64,000 nt of DNA from Aristolochia californica (lineage: Eukaryota; Streptophyta; Magnoliopsida; Piperales; Aristolochiaceae). The position numbers and the translations under genes were made by a program. Below are positions 36,609 through 48,900 of this stretch, piece after piece. The stretch spans positions 3,596,001-3,660,000 of the forward strand of contig JARWKL010000010.1 of the NCBI GenBank assembly GCA_029961685.1. Direction: 5' to 3'. The notes under the pieces were generated by a model. The model did not search any database and was not told the origin of the DNA. It was given only the letters and a program-made list of their open reading frames with translations. Every line of letters starts with the position of its first letter. Position 1 is the first letter of the stretch.

Positions 36609-37930
36609 GGTTGAACTAAGGATGGTGTGTGCGAATGACCGTCGTCATCTGTCCATTCTTCACTGGTAATCGCCTTTTTCAGTGCCAAGACCACTTCTTT
36701 TGTGTGACATCATCGCTTAGGTCATCCATCGTTTATAATTCTCAGGCACATTGTGTCCACTTTTTAGATAGATTTATCACATCCTCTGAATTTTTATTTT
36801 AATTGCAACTCTTGTTAATGCAATAAGAGTCACAAATTATCATTCCCACACTCCTCTCCTTTCTCTTCTTCCCCTCTTGATATTATTTTCTCGAATGTGT
36901 GAACTTCTCATATTTTTCCTATTGATGATTTCATTTATTATGTTATTTTTGTTGATCACGTTACAAAGTATATCCAGTTTTACCCTCTAAAAAAAATCTC
37001 ATGTATTTTATATCTTTGTCTGGTTAAAATCTCTTGTTGAAAACTTCATTGGCAAATGGATTAAAACACTCTATTCTAATAATGGGGGTAATACATATCA
37101 ATGTCCTCTTTTTTGGCTACCAATGGCATTTCTTATCTTATGTCCCCTCCACATATCGTTAAACACAATGGGTATTCCAAATGACGAGATCATCATATCA
37201 TCGGAACAAGTTTGTCTCTTTTTTTTCATGCATCCATACATCTATCTTATTGGTCATATACATTCTCCATTATTATCTATCTCATCAACCGTCTACCTAC
37301 TCCCACGCTTAATCTTGTTTTTCCATATTCCAAAGTTTTTAGCACTTCTCCTAACTACTCTAAACTTCAAAGTGATGGTTGTTTCTGGTATCCATGGCTC
37401 AGGCCATACTCCTCTCACAAACTCACTCCTCATTCATTTCCTTGTGTCTTTCTTGGGTACTCTACCGCTCAAAATGTCTATTTATGTTTTGAATCCACTC
37501 AAAGTGCCTATTTATGTTTTGAATCCACTCAAAGTGCCTATTTATGTTTTGAATCCACCACCTCTTGCTTTTATAAGTCACATCATTTTAAAATTTCTTG
37601 AGTTTAGCTTCCCCTTCACTAAACTACAATCTCTCCTTGACCGTTCTTCATTTGACACACTCTCTCATTGGTGCTCCTATGTGTCCTTCCTTCTAGTTAT
37701 TGGCACATCAACCACAACTTCGACCTCTACGCCATCTACAAACTCCGTACAAGACCTCCCACCTAATCCCACCACTACCTCACCCCCCTCCAACACCTCC
37801 CTCATTGACTAACCCTAACCTAACTTCCCTCCCTGCTCCCCTCTCCTTGCTCTCCTTATGTTATTGTTACAAGATCCAAAAACAACATTTTCAAATCCAT
37901 CAATAAATTAAACTTCATAGCTTAGCTCTC
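36609..37930 (+). pseudogene. Copia integrase remnant
   Basis: Broken frames with recognisable pieces such as a GPSP-like region, SIIIYLINRLPTPTL and GYSTAQNVYLCFES, the end of the integrase core. It is followed by a Pro/Thr/Ser-rich linker (37700-37810). Many stops and shifts. Confidence 0.7.
37466..37557 (+). repeat. 30-bp triplication in the integrase remnant
   Basis: The unit TATTTATGTTTTGAATCCAC plus a CAAAGTGCC-type tail occurs three times in a row with a 30-bp period, in frame (ten residues each). Confidence 0.88.
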
Positions 37931-39431
37931 TCCATTTGTCGACCATGAACCCACAACCGTGACTAAATCCCTCACCAATCTTAAATGGCACCATGCTATG
38001 TTTGATGAGTATGATGCTCTTGTTTGGAATGGGACATGGGACCTAGTTCCCTTGGATTCCTTGCAGAATCTTGTTAGTTGAAAATAGATTTTTTGTACTA
38101 AATATTTATCTGATAGATCTATTGATAGGTACAAAGCCCGCTTAGTTGCAAAGGGGTTTCATCAGTGCCCTAGGGTTGCTTATCATGACACCTTTAGTCT
38201 CATTGTCAAGCTTACCACTATTCACATTGTTCTTAGCCTTATCGTAAGTTGTGACTGCTCACTTCGGCAACTTGATGTAAATAATGCATTTCTCCAAGGT
38301 ACCCTGTCTGAGGATATTTTTATAGCAAAACCATTGGGCTTCATTGATCGTGATCATCCCAACCACTTCTGCAAACTTCACAAGGCTATTTACGGTCTCA
38401 AGCAAGATCCACATTCTTGGGATCATAAGTTGCACCATTTTTTTATCACCTCTGGCTTCACCAACTCTCATGCAGACTCTTCTCTATTTATCTCTCACAT
38501 AGGTATTGTTGTGTTGTATATTTTGTTCTATGTGGATGACATCATTATTATAGGAGACAATAATCAAGTTATTGCAACGTTCATGCACCTTCTTGCTCAA
38601 CGATTTTCATTTAAGGATTTTGGTTCATTGACTTACTTTTTCCGCATTGAAGTTGTTCCTCATTCTCAAGGCTTACTTTTGTCTCAACGCCAGTATATTT
38701 CTAATCTACTTTCTGGCACACACATGACACATGCAAAGCTTGTAACTACGCATCTTGCCACAATATCTACACTCACACTTCATTTTGGCATGACACTCTT
38801 TGAGCTATCTGAATATCAAACTGTTGCTAGTAGTCTCCAATACTTGTCTCTTACGCACCCTGACATTGCCTATGTAGTAAATAAGTTATCTCAATTTATG
38901 CATTGCCCTACTACTAACCATTGGGATGTTGTCAAGCGATTATTGTGTTATTTTTGTGGGACTCTTAGATCATGATATTGTCCTACATTGGCAATCTTCT
39001 TTGTCTCTCCCTAAGGATGATTTCACTTCCATATGTGCCTATCTTATTTACTTAGGCTCTTGGAATTCTAAGAAGCAATGGAATGTGACTCACTTCTCTA
39101 CTGAAGCGGAATATCGTTTTGTTGCAACCACTACAACTGAGATCCGTTGGATTTGCTCTCTTCTCATTGAACTTGGTATTTTTCTTCCACAACAACTGGT
39201 GTTTTATTGTTACAATGTCTATACATTTGTATTCCAATCCAATATTTTACTCTCGAATAAAACATGTTGTTTTGGATTACCACTTCATTCATGAACAAGT
39301 TCAGAGTGGCGTTCATCAGGTTACTCATGTCTCGTCTGCTGATCAGTTGACTGATGCTCTCACCAAACTGCTTCCGCGAACACGCTTCCTGTTCTTGAAG
39401 ACCAAGATCAAAGCTCCATCTTCCGATGGCA
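37931..39431 (+). pseudogene. Copia RT-RNase H, partly open
   Basis: RT begins near 37990 (WHHAMFDEYDALVWNGTWDLV) and has YKARLVAKGFHQ, then LRQLDVNNAFLQGTLSEDIF and KAIYGLKQDPHSW. The intact active site reads LYILFYVDDIIIIGDN (near 38525). It continues to YQTVASSLQYLSLTHPDIAY and KLSQFMHCPTTNHWDVVKR. RNase H shows EAEYRFVATTTTEIRWICSLL and KHVVLDYHFIHEQVQSG. The stops in the 5' part and a frame break at ~38973 disable it. Confidence 0.86.
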
Positions 39432-39562
39432 TGATAGAGATACGTATCCTACTATAATATCTATGCTCAAATATAACTCTTATCCTTATTCTCTTCGGTC
39501 TAATCTCTATATAATCTAAAAATTTAACTCGTCTCCATCAACAAAAGATTTTCTTCTGTATA
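39432..39562 (+). repeat. 3' LTR (TGATAGAG family)
   Basis: Starts TGATAGAGATACGTATCC and ends TTCTTCTGTATA. It is shorter than the 5' copy because of internal deletions. Confidence 0.72.
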
Positions 39563-40760
39563 TTAAAGACTCACATGCATAGACCCTCGTTCGGCAACGC
39601 AGTGAGGTAAGGCAGTAGTGAACTTCGCGAAAGGAGAATCGTTTTGTTGAATGGGTAGAGAGCTTCCCAAGAAGCTTAACGTCAGCCGAAGCATGTCTTC
39701 AGTCAAGGTGGGCCATTTTTGTGAAATCAGACAATTGAGACTTATTAATGGTTGGTTTGATTTGTAATCCGGCGGCCTTGTTTAATTTGTCTTTAACGAA
39801 AGACGATATACCACAAGAAAAAACCTATTTCGTTGAGTATCTTGCGTGGATGGACAGGCAGTGGGTGGGATAGGTATCTTGCGTGTGTAACTCATGGTAG
39901 GGGCTTGCGATGGACCTTGAAGAAGTTGATGCTACCTGCGCAGCGAGAGAAGATACTCACTCACCCGTGTAATTTCTGGAAAATCGCTTCAATTCAACTT
40001 TGACGTGAGGATTTAACACTTGTCTCCGCTGTTTCGTCTTTTCGCGAAATGGATGACAATTGATATGAAATAGGACAAATCGGAGTAAACAGAAGAAGTG
40101 AAAATGAGAACAAATGAAGGCCGCCCGAAGAGAAACAATTGGAATGAGTTGAAGAACTCTCGAGTTGACATGGAATAATGGGTTAGCAAATCCGATTCAA
40201 ATGATTAAAAATGAGCTTTGTCGTTTGCCCAGAGAAAAAACAAAGAGAAACTCCAAAGGAGAGGAGAAACAAGAATATTTCACGTTGAGAGGATTATGAA
40301 ACTCTCTCAGGATTGAGATTTGGAACGAAGTTGATCAATTAAGCGTCAAAACGGTAACCATTTTTATTTATGTTCTAATTTTTTTTCCGCTTAGCTTTCA
40401 TCTTTGTTTTCTCCACTCGTCTTTAATACTGGTTTTGTATTCTTCTCTTTTTAGTTCTATCTTTCTCTTCGTTTGTATCGAAATGCTCTACATTTATCAT
40501 TCTACGTCTCCTTCCCTCTCATTGTGTTATTGTTTCTAGAACAGCTTCGTGGATTAAGTTGGAATATTTGGCAGGCCAGGCTTTAGCAGATTGATTTAGC
40601 GCTCCATCGTCGGAGATGATAAGGTGAAGAGAATGAAAGTATAAGAGACGCAGCATGGAGAGTAGAGAAGAACCAGGCTTTTATGGAAAGTTTCAGACAA
40701 GTTTTGAAACTGAATGCTTATGAGAAGACCCAGAATGATACGTTCTCAAGATTCTTATTG
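39563..40760. other. Non-repetitive flank, possible gene fragment
   Basis: Mixed-composition sequence. At 39650-39710 a short frame (MGRELPKKLNVSRSMSSVK) ends at a GTGGGC that could be a donor, but no continuing exon with a known domain was found. Treated as unexplained. Confidence 0.3.
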
Positions 40761-43700
40761 CCAATAATTTTGACGATAATAAATATTATTTATTAATAAT
40801 GAACATTAAGTATGTATTAGAACTAAAAAAACCTAAAAAGAAAATTTTTGGCAGCATATTTGTTCAATTGGCAAAAGTCCTTTTATATGACCTACTAGCA
40901 TTGTTCATCATAACAAGCAAAGAAGCCCATTGTCCATTCATCTTACCAAGACAAATGAAGGGCAAAAAACAAAAGAGTTATCCCTTGACAAACCGGATAA
41001 AAAATAGAAAAGCTTAGTTAAAGTTTGTTCATCTAGTCAACCAAAGGACCAATCCAATGAAAGAAAGAAGGAAAGAAGAAAACAAGGCCAAACAAAGTTG
41101 GTCATCTGATCAAGCATGAAAAAAAAAATATATTGTAAGTACCCTTCTACCCAGTCGACCAATTAGACTAAAGAAAACAGAAGAAGCGATTTATGAAGGC
41201 TAAATGACTAAACCTAGACCGTCCAATTGGAGATGAAAGAAAAGAGCACTGAAAGTATCCATTTGACGATCTGCTCCAACAACTAGTCTAAATGAAGCTA
41301 AACACCAACAAGTGAAGAAAAAAGTGTCTCATGAAATACTGTTTGGTAGACCCTTAGTTGTTCGACTAGCACATACCAAAAAAGTTGCAATCGCTAAAAC
41401 AAATCTCTGAAATCAATAAGTGACTTATTTATGTGATTAGTAACTCCTCACAAAAATATTTAATATTTATCATAAATTTTAGTCAATAACTTATCAAGAT
41501 CTTCAAAAAGATAAAAAGGTTTCTTTCAAGCTCAACAGTTCAAATTTTGAATATTGAGGACCTGACTATTTAAGTTACTTCACCCCGAATAACACCGCTC
41601 TTGACTTGTAAGGCTCTTAGAACAACTCTTAAGATATTCTTACACTTTGAAATCAGTTTTGGAGATTGGATTTGAGCTTTTGAAAATTAAGCTACTAAAG
41701 AACAAAATATCTTTGCACTCTACTTAGTATCTCCCATGTACTATGAAATCATATTATTCTATTATATTGACTTGTTGGGTATTTTAAACGGTGTTTCTTG
41801 CATCATTTACTACTTTGGGAGGTTGCTTTCAAAATCCAAGCATCATTGAGTTTATAGCTTGAAATCATTGATTGATTGATCTTGGTGAAGTGTGAGTTAT
41901 TCACTTACCATTATTTGTGTACTTGTGTTGTGAAATCATATTTGAGTTGAGTTGTATAGTGTGTTATCCCCTATTTGAAAAACGACTTCGATATTAATGA
42001 GTTGATTTTTTAAAATTTAGTCGTCAAGGATCTATTATATTGAGTAGGTACTTAAGATTGGTGTATTCAACTATTTGTGATTGAATTGTGAAATCTAGTG
42101 ACTGGAAAGTTTTTTATATTGGGCTGCAATTATTATTAACCCTTGCAATTTGTATCACGCCTTTGGCTAGGCATGACTATCCTCACATCAATCAAATTAC
42201 GAGAAGACTATGTGACTTTGGATCAGATGTTGTAAAATCCTTTATAGATCTAAACTACTATTTGGTTATTGTATTGTTGAGTGAGAAAGGCTATGAAGCA
42301 TGTTCCTACTATTACTGAACTGGAGGTCATTGTGTAAGCCTGTGGTACTAAAAATCACATTCTTGAGTCTAGTGAACTGCTATTTTAAATCATTATGATG
42401 TCTAGGTAAGATTGTTAGCTCCTAAAAATCTTTGTTGTGTCTAAGTTGTGTACGTATTTGTTGTTATAAATCTATTTGAAGTTAAGATTATGTAAGTACA
42501 AGTTGCTTGATCATTTCACAACGTGCTACAAAGGAAGAAGTAGCTTAAATCTTTTAAGGAGAAACATCTCTCCAAGTAAGGGTGTAACCTTTTCCCTTTC
42601 TTTTTATGTATTTGTGAAAGGTTCATCTATAACCTATTAATCTAGATACAAAGGCCTAACTAGAGCTAGAATCTAGCATCAATCTCTTGGGGAGATTGGC
42701 ATTATGTAAAATCGTGTATTGAGCTGCACATGGCCAAAGAGAGTCGAAATATCTTTTGTAATTTTCCAATTATTAGAGCATAATAGTAGAAATTTTTCAA
42801 GTAAGGGTTCATGGGCGATGACTACCACTGAGAACATTGATAAAAAAAATCTATTTGTCCTTGTGGTGTGTGCATGATGTTCTTTACTTTGAGTTACTTT
42901 TATGCATGAATTTTTAATCACATGCACAAGTTGTTTTAAATTTGAATATCTCAATTCACCCTCTTCTTTAGAAACCACATAGGCTAACACATTGGTACTA
43001 GATGCACCAATGACTTCAGCTTCATAGAACTTCGAGAACACAAAAACCTATTCAATGCCTTGTGGTTAAATGAAACTTTTTTCTTCCCCTCATCAAGGCA
43101 TTCTTTTGGGGATTTTTTTACCTCCTTGTCTCTTTTTCTATGGGAATATAAGGTCCTTGAATAGAACCGTCCCAAAGATCAAACTTCTATCGTAATAGGA
43201 TGTGTTCCATCTTATACTTTCAACGGATATAATTGTTTCCAACAAATAATGGGGGTTTGTTGGTAGACATGCTAGTTGAATAGGCTTAGGTTGTGCTTGA
43301 ACAAGCCATGGGTATATCTTTAGTATTCAACCTAAGTTAGTACTCAATCTTTAAGAGTATACTTGCTCTGGCACCACCGGTTAGGTCCTAAAACAATAAA
43401 CCTAGAGAGGGTGGGTGAGAGGGGAAGGAGAATATGTTTATCAAATATTTAATGATTAACCAAACTTTAATTCAATTCAAAGCAATCAACAATACATCCA
43501 TACTTATCGTTGTTCACACCTCAATATTGGACTATGATGTCTTCTCTTAAGTTATTTGCACCTCAAAGTTGTATTGACTAAGTTAAAAGCTAAACGACAT
43601 CTACAACAATAGAACCCAAGGGTTTAATTATAGCACATACTCGATATTTGGGACTTGCAACCAACAACTACTAAGTACAAGTATTAGATCTATAAGTGGC

Positions 43701-44497
43701 CGCTTAGTAAATTCTGATTAACTTATCCAGTTCTTGATTGGTTTACAATTGTGAGAGTTACTGGTTTTAAAATTTTAGCTCAATTATGCCTTCTAATGTG
43801 TAACTAAAGCATATATTCTCAAAAATTGTGTTTGTAGGCTTGGAATTCACTGTAGCAAAAATTCCAAGATGTTTGGAGTGTGTTTTGATAAAATAGAAAG
43901 CTCTCCAACGTCCAAAAATGAGTTATGACCCAATAAAGACTTTTTGTCATTTAGAAAAAATAGGTCAAATTTAAGTCCAAAAATTATGAAATATATTAAT
44001 TAAATCTAATTTTTACTACCAAACATAATGGAAAGTCACTTATAACATTTGGAGACCTATGGATTTTATATGTAGGCCTGAAAGTATGGCAATTTGAAGT
44101 TACTGTGGCATGTGGTTGACGATGTTGGATATAATAGGCTGCATTCAACAATTCTCTTGCTTTAGCTTGACACTTATTATCAACTATAAGAATTGTGGTC
44201 ATTTTCTTTAGGCATTTTCTTTAGGCTTTCTGGGGTTTAGTGTAGTTAACTACATGTCATATAGTTGACCACTTGAAAATTCTGGAAGCACTACTTTTAC
44301 TAGGCAATTCCTTGTGTAATTGATTGCATTTGACTTTCCCCCACCAACAAGAATTCTCCTATTAATATAGTTGATTGTTGTGCCTATAGTCAACTGCCTT
44401 TGTGTTTTCCACTCACCAACAACACTTCCTCCTATTGATGAGGTCTACTGCCTGCAGTTGATAGTTGTAGGCCGATTGATAGAATTAGCCTCCTTTC
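40761..44497. other. AT-rich intergenic sequence, nothing recognised
   Basis: Only short frames; none carries a motif I know. A stretch near 43375-43430 (TAAACCTAGAGAGGGTG) resembles wording often seen at plant LTR starts, so old retroelement debris is likely. No tRNA or other RNA gene was identified. Confidence 0.4.
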
Positions 44498-45160
44498 TGT
44501 TAGGAATTAAAAGCTCTAATTCTAAACTAACGAAAATAATAATAATAAATGCAGAATAAGAAAAAAACAAACATGAGAACAAACAAAATTTATACAGGTT
44601 CGCCTCAAGGTGAAACTACATCCTATCTTTTACCGCTGAAGTGATCCACTATGAAGATGAAGAGAAATCTCACTTACTCATACGTGTTTTTCTCTAACCT
44701 CTCTCGGACTACAACTCATGATCCTTCTCCGTGATGATAAAACCCTAATAACGGCCCGGCCCCTCAAATATACAAAAAAATTAGGACAACTGTAATACAA
44801 GAGTAAAATCTATAAATTACCTTTAATGGAACAACATTCAATATATCGTGGACCTTACGGGGAGCTCTACCTCTTTCCAACCCCACGATGAACTTACCGT
44901 GAAAGTCTATCCACATCTTAACACTGTTGACAAAAAACTTTTAACTTCCATGCGATGCGACAATTAAAAGCCTTGGTTTGTTATCATTAAAATCATAGAT
45001 GAACAATCCAAAGACCTTGATCTAGCATTTACTATTTTAAATATTATTTTATCTTGAGTCCCTAATATTACCAAAAAAAAATTATGGATAAAAATTATTT
45101 TAATTAATTTTATTTAATATAATTATTTTACAAAGTCAAATTATTGTTGGGTATCAACAA
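44498..45160. repeat. Possible LTR remnant
   Basis: Starts TGTTAGGAATTAAAAGC with a short inverted GAATTA/TAATTC pair and ends GGGTATCAACA. It contains ACAGGTTCGCCTCAAGGTGA, a segment type frequent in plant LTRs. No second LTR, coding interior or matching flanks were found, so the call rests on ends and style only. Confidence 0.3.
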
Positions 45161-46139
45161 TCGACTAAACCACACCGAAAGTTCAGCATAACCAAGTGGG
45201 TCGAGTGCTAATCGGATGACACTTAAATTCTTGTTCACTTTTTCTCATACAGCTAAGTATATACTGTTATTATAAGAAGGAATCCTCCAATTCCTATCTC
45301 AATATGTCACGGAAGTATGATATGAAATTTTGACACTTTTTTTAATTATTAGATGAGACCATCAAGACCCAACCCAAGCTCAAAAACCCATTTGAGATCA
45401 GTCAGGTTTGGGTTAAAAACAACCCAGATTTTGGATATTAAACCAGTCTTTGCCGTCTGACACAAACAAACAGCGACGAAAGCGATCTGTAATACACTGA
45501 CAGCGGCATCAGACTATAGTGACAATGGCATCACTCGCATTATCTCTTTTGTCAAATCAGACGTATCAAATCTTCTTTTGCAATTTATGAAGAACACTTG
45601 AAGCTAACATCATAAAAAACGAAAAGCTTATTGTTTTCTTAATCGTTTTTGAGGAACCAGACGCACAGCCACCTTCCCTCACCGACTCTCTGGAAGGGTT
45701 ATGCTTGATTAGCCACGACGAGCAATTTCTCGCCGGTTTAGAACCTCCGAGTACCCTTCTTTACAGTGAAACATCTAAGACGAGATTATAATTTACTAAA
45801 CTGGTTTATGCTTCCAAAATTTTAACGGGAAACCCACTGAATATGGCCAAGACAATCCCATTGAAAAGTTAATTCTGTGAAAATGGCCTATTTCCTCATC
45901 ACTCGTTTCTAATTACGCTCATATTGAACAAGGAAATATTCATCTTTTTCTCTTTTGTGAGTTTAATTGAAACATACACCAGGAAAGTTTACCTAACAGC
46001 TACGAAAGATGACTAAGAAAGTTGATCGATCATCCGAGAAACAGATTGTTCAGCACTTTATCTACATAACCATGTACAAATGAAACTACATCTACTACAC
46101 CTATCAACAACAGCTTCCTCCAGACTGAGTCGAGTCTCT
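45161..46139. other. 3' flank of the ERD15-like gene
   Basis: No gene recognised. The right part should hold the 3' UTR of the minus-strand ERD15-like gene. A small frame starting MASLALSLLSNQ at 45525 closes after about 20 codons and is not called. Confidence 0.4.
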
Positions 46140-46642
46140 CTACCTCGGCTGCTGAATCGGTCGGGGACTCACTCTAACGTTCACGATCTTCGGCACCTTT
46201 TCGAAGTATTTCGGCGTTTCACTCACGACTCGGAGGTTATGCCACTTCAGCGCCCCAACCGACACAATCTCCTTCGCTGTCTTCTCTTCGTCCGCCCCTG
46301 CAGCGACGACGGCAACCGTAAGATTTTTCATCCGAGTCTCAACAAGTCAGAAAGCTAGACGTAAAAGAAATTTGGGGAAAAGATAGGAGAGGGCTTACCT
46401 TTATAGCCATCAAAGACAGCGTCTATCTCCGGGAGAACAAGGTCATCGTTATTGAAAGAATCGAGGTCATTTTGAGGTTCCTGGAAACATTCCTGCAGCC
46501 AGTAATCGCGGAACCAGGCGGAGGACTGGACAAGCTGCCACCACTCATCGGAGAAATCCTCCACCGTTCTGTACGCCCACGGCACGAACAGAGGAGCGTT
46601 GGGATTGAGATTCGACGGCCTCGGCCTGGAAATCACGTCCAT
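46140..46642 (-). CDS. ERD15: ERD15/CID-type PAM2-motif protein
   Basis: Small acidic plant protein with a PAM2 motif that binds the MLLE domain of poly(A)-binding protein; relatives (ERD15/CID1) respond rapidly to dehydration and modulate ABA signalling. Two exons on the minus strand: 46642-46399 and 46297-46140, 402 nt, 133 aa. The PAM2 motif is [19 protein letters not shown] (residues ~12-30). It is followed by the family block [19 protein letters not shown] and an acidic region ([15 protein letters not shown]). The C-terminus ends [17 protein letters not shown], matching the conserved P-R-x-I-x-Q-P-R end of the ERD15 family. The acceptor CTGCAG at 46298 was chosen because it keeps the frame (K-G-A-D-E-E). 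The symbol is by family; a CID paralogue is possible. Confidence 0.88.
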
Positions 46643-46735
46643 TGTCAGCTCAAATACAAAACCCCTTTCGCCTAAATTCTTCGTCTTCTTGTGAGGTGAT
46701 CGATCTGGTTCAGGATAAGAGCAGACGGTGCAAGA

Positions 46736-46743
46736 TATTTATA
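46736..46743 (-). promoter_or_regulatory. TATA box of the ERD15-like gene
   Basis: Minus strand reads TATAAATA, about 95-100 bp upstream of the ATG, leaving a plausible short 5' UTR. Confidence 0.65.
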
Positions 46744-47138
46744 ACAACGAAGTAACAAAGTAGTCATGGTATATGAAACAATTACCAATATGACATTGAG
46801 TATTAAAAGCTAAATTACAAAAGCACCCTCGCTGTAGAACGGTTTGCAAAATCTATCTGCTCGCAATTACGATAGAAATAGTAGCGTATAAAAGGGTAAA
46901 ATTGAAAAAGCTAGTTTGGTCCAGCTTGCAACGGTCTGTAATCGTCAATTCATTTTATTAAACGAAAAGGGTATTTATATCATTTCAAGTGGGTTTCCAA
47001 AGCAAGTAGTTCGGTGCCGAGGCTAGTGGCTCGAAAAGTGGAAAAAAGAAAGAAACCACCGGCCTCTTTGAAGCCCACGGGATTCATAGCTAAGCTCCGG
47101 CGGAGCCGAACCGCAGCGGATCAGCCGTCGAGAAAAGA

Positions 47139-47146
47139 ACACGTGT
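47139..47146. promoter_or_regulatory. G-box/ABRE (ACACGTGT)
   Basis: A palindromic ACACGTGT core 497 bp upstream of the ERD15-like start. A second ACGT core (GGCACGTCAC) lies at 47175-47184. ABRE-type elements fit the ABA/drought response of ERD15 relatives. Function is inferred. Confidence 0.5.
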
Positions 47147-47407
47147 AAAAGATTTGGCGGTTATATGTGGAGATGGCACGTCACAGTTCTAATCCTTTTA
47201 TAATTATTTTTTAGTAAGGGAGGGGAGATTCATTCCCCCTTTCGTCGTCTTTAACAAACAACGAGAATTTTAAAATATCTCTCCGTTTGAGGGTCATGTG
47301 ACGTGGACGTCTCTGATAATTACAGGTTTTATTAAGAGCGGTGTATCATCTATTGGCGCACATGGGTTGTCTCACTTAAATTTTATTTACCTCTAATAAA
47401 TTGAGGG

Positions 47408-47615
47408 TAAAAACGGATTTCACAAAAACCACCGCACCACTCGAACGGGGTGAGATGATCATTTTATAATCTTTTGTAATACCATATATAAAATATTACA
47501 TATTAAAACTAAAACGAAAACTATACAAAGAATTAGCCTTTAATCCGGACTAATTATTCTCTAACGAAAAGTATACAAAAGTAAAGCCATGAATCAACGT
47601 GATGTATCTTCAACA
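47408..47615 (-). repeat. 3' LTR
   Basis: Minus strand starts TGTTGAAGATACATC. The shared words ACTATACAAAGAATTAGCCT and TTTAATCC match the copy at 51699-51901. Confidence 0.88.
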
Positions 47616-47630
47616 CCCCACTCCACCCCA
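47616..47630 (-). other. Polypurine tract
   Basis: Minus strand TGGGGTGGAGTGGGG directly before the 3' LTR. Confidence 0.8.
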
Positions 47631-47886
47631 CAAGCTGAGTGTCGGATTGGAATCAATATGAAGTTTGGATCGGAAAAATTCAAAAAAAAGTTGAGGAACA
47701 TTTTTGGTAAAGATATCAGCAACTTATAGGTGAGAGGGCACACACATATTGGGTGTGAAGTTTGCCAGTGACAACGAGTTCTCGAAGAAAATGGTAATAT
47801 AATTTAACATGTTTGGCCCGCTTGTGGGAAACAGGATTGGATCTTAAGAAGATAACACTTTTGTTGTCGTATAAGAGCAGGGGGTG

Positions 47887-48504
47887 CTATGGAACGGGAA
47901 CCTTGAGATCATGCAAAAGATGCGTAAGCCAAAGAAATTCAGCAACAGTCATTGCCAGGACACGATACTCAGATTCACAGCTGGAGCGTGTGGAGCGTGA
48001 GATAGTAGGTTGCTTCTTTGTACTCCAAGAAACTATATTGTTACGAAGATAAATGGAATAGCTTGATGTGGAACGACGAGTATCGGGACAGTCAGCCCAG
48101 TCAATATCTGAATAAGCTACCAACGCACTGGGAACAATGGATGGACAAAAAAGAAGACCAAAGTGGAGGGTGCCCTTAACATAGCGAAGAATACGCTTAA
48201 CAGTAAGAAAATGATCGACAGTAGGGGCGTGCAGAAATTGGCTAACAAAATTGACAAAATGAACAATATCTGGGCGCAAAATGGTCAAATAATGAAGGGC
48301 GCCAACCAGAGACCGATAGAGAGTAGGATCAGGGAAGGGAGAACCATCAACAGATAGGTGTTGGGAAACAACCATGGGGGTGTGATTAGGTTTGTTGTCG
48401 AGCAATTGAGCGCAAGTGAGGATATCCCAAGGAGTGAGCAAAGCTTTTAGACCAAGAAAACCCAAGTGTGAGAAGAAATGAGCTGAAACTCTAAAACCAA
48501 GCAC
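47887..48504 (-). pseudogene. Copia RT C-terminus and RNase H, open 205 codons
   Basis: Reads RVSAHFFSHLGF and then at once GLKALLTPWDIL, where relatives have about 85 residues including YVDD between these points. The rest is well kept: YRSLVGALHYLTILRPDI, FLHAPTVDHFLTVKRIL, SDIDWADCPDTRRSTSSYSI and CESEYRVLAMTVAEFLWL. The internal deletion near 48440-48465 kept the frame. Confidence 0.85.
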
Positions 48505-48900
48505 GAGGAGTTTGCTTTATACCATTGAGTGAGAGCTTTCTATAACAAACAGACATGAGTGGAAAAGCGAGGATCAATATACCCAGGAGTTTGTTCCATA
48601 TAAACATGTTCGGTAAGGGTGTCATTGAGGAAAGTATTCTTAACATCAAGTTTCCAAAGAGGCCATTTGTTGGTAACAGCAAGAGAAAGCACAACACATA
48701 TAGTGGTACCTTTGACAACCGGACTAAAAGTGTTAGTGTAGTCGAGACCAGGTACCTGAGTATAACCTTTGGCAACAAGGCGAACTTTGAGAAGATCGAC
48801 AGAACCATCTGGCAAATATTTAGTGAGAAACACCCATTTAGAGCTCACGATGTTGGTGTTGACAGGACGAAGAACCAAAATTCAAAAGTCATTTTGTTGT
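48505..48900 (-). pseudogene. Copia RT N-terminal part
   Basis: Contains [36 protein letters not shown] and [20 protein letters not shown] in one frame, then continues ([17 protein letters not shown]) in another after a shift near 48560. Confidence 0.88.

Larger units (their letters stand above)
35717..39562 (+). mobile_element. Copia element, same family as the outer nest layer
   Basis: 5' LTR 35717-35897 starts TGATAGAGATAAAAG and is followed by TGGTATTAGAGC. 3' LTR 39432-39562 starts TGATAGAGATACG; both LTRs end with TATA. Flanks TTAAG (35712-35716) and TTAAA (39563-39567) agree at four of five. The interior is in copia order with protease, integrase and RT-RNase H remnants. RT retains a 213-codon open stretch. 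Gag is largely missing and integrase is strongly degraded, so the element is defective. Confidence 0.82.
46643..47402. other. ERD15-like promoter region
   Basis: Holds the TATA box and ACGT-core sites listed separately. No other gene is seen before the copia element at 47408. Confidence 0.5.

Noticed and set aside
39650..39710. Short frame MGRELPKKLNVSR with a GT donor considered as a first exon
   Set aside because: No following exon with a known domain could be found, so it is kept only as a possibility in the flank description.
42679..43041. 120-codon minus-strand frame
   Set aside because: No recognisable domain, no splice-supported extension, AT-rich chance frame or very old repeat debris.
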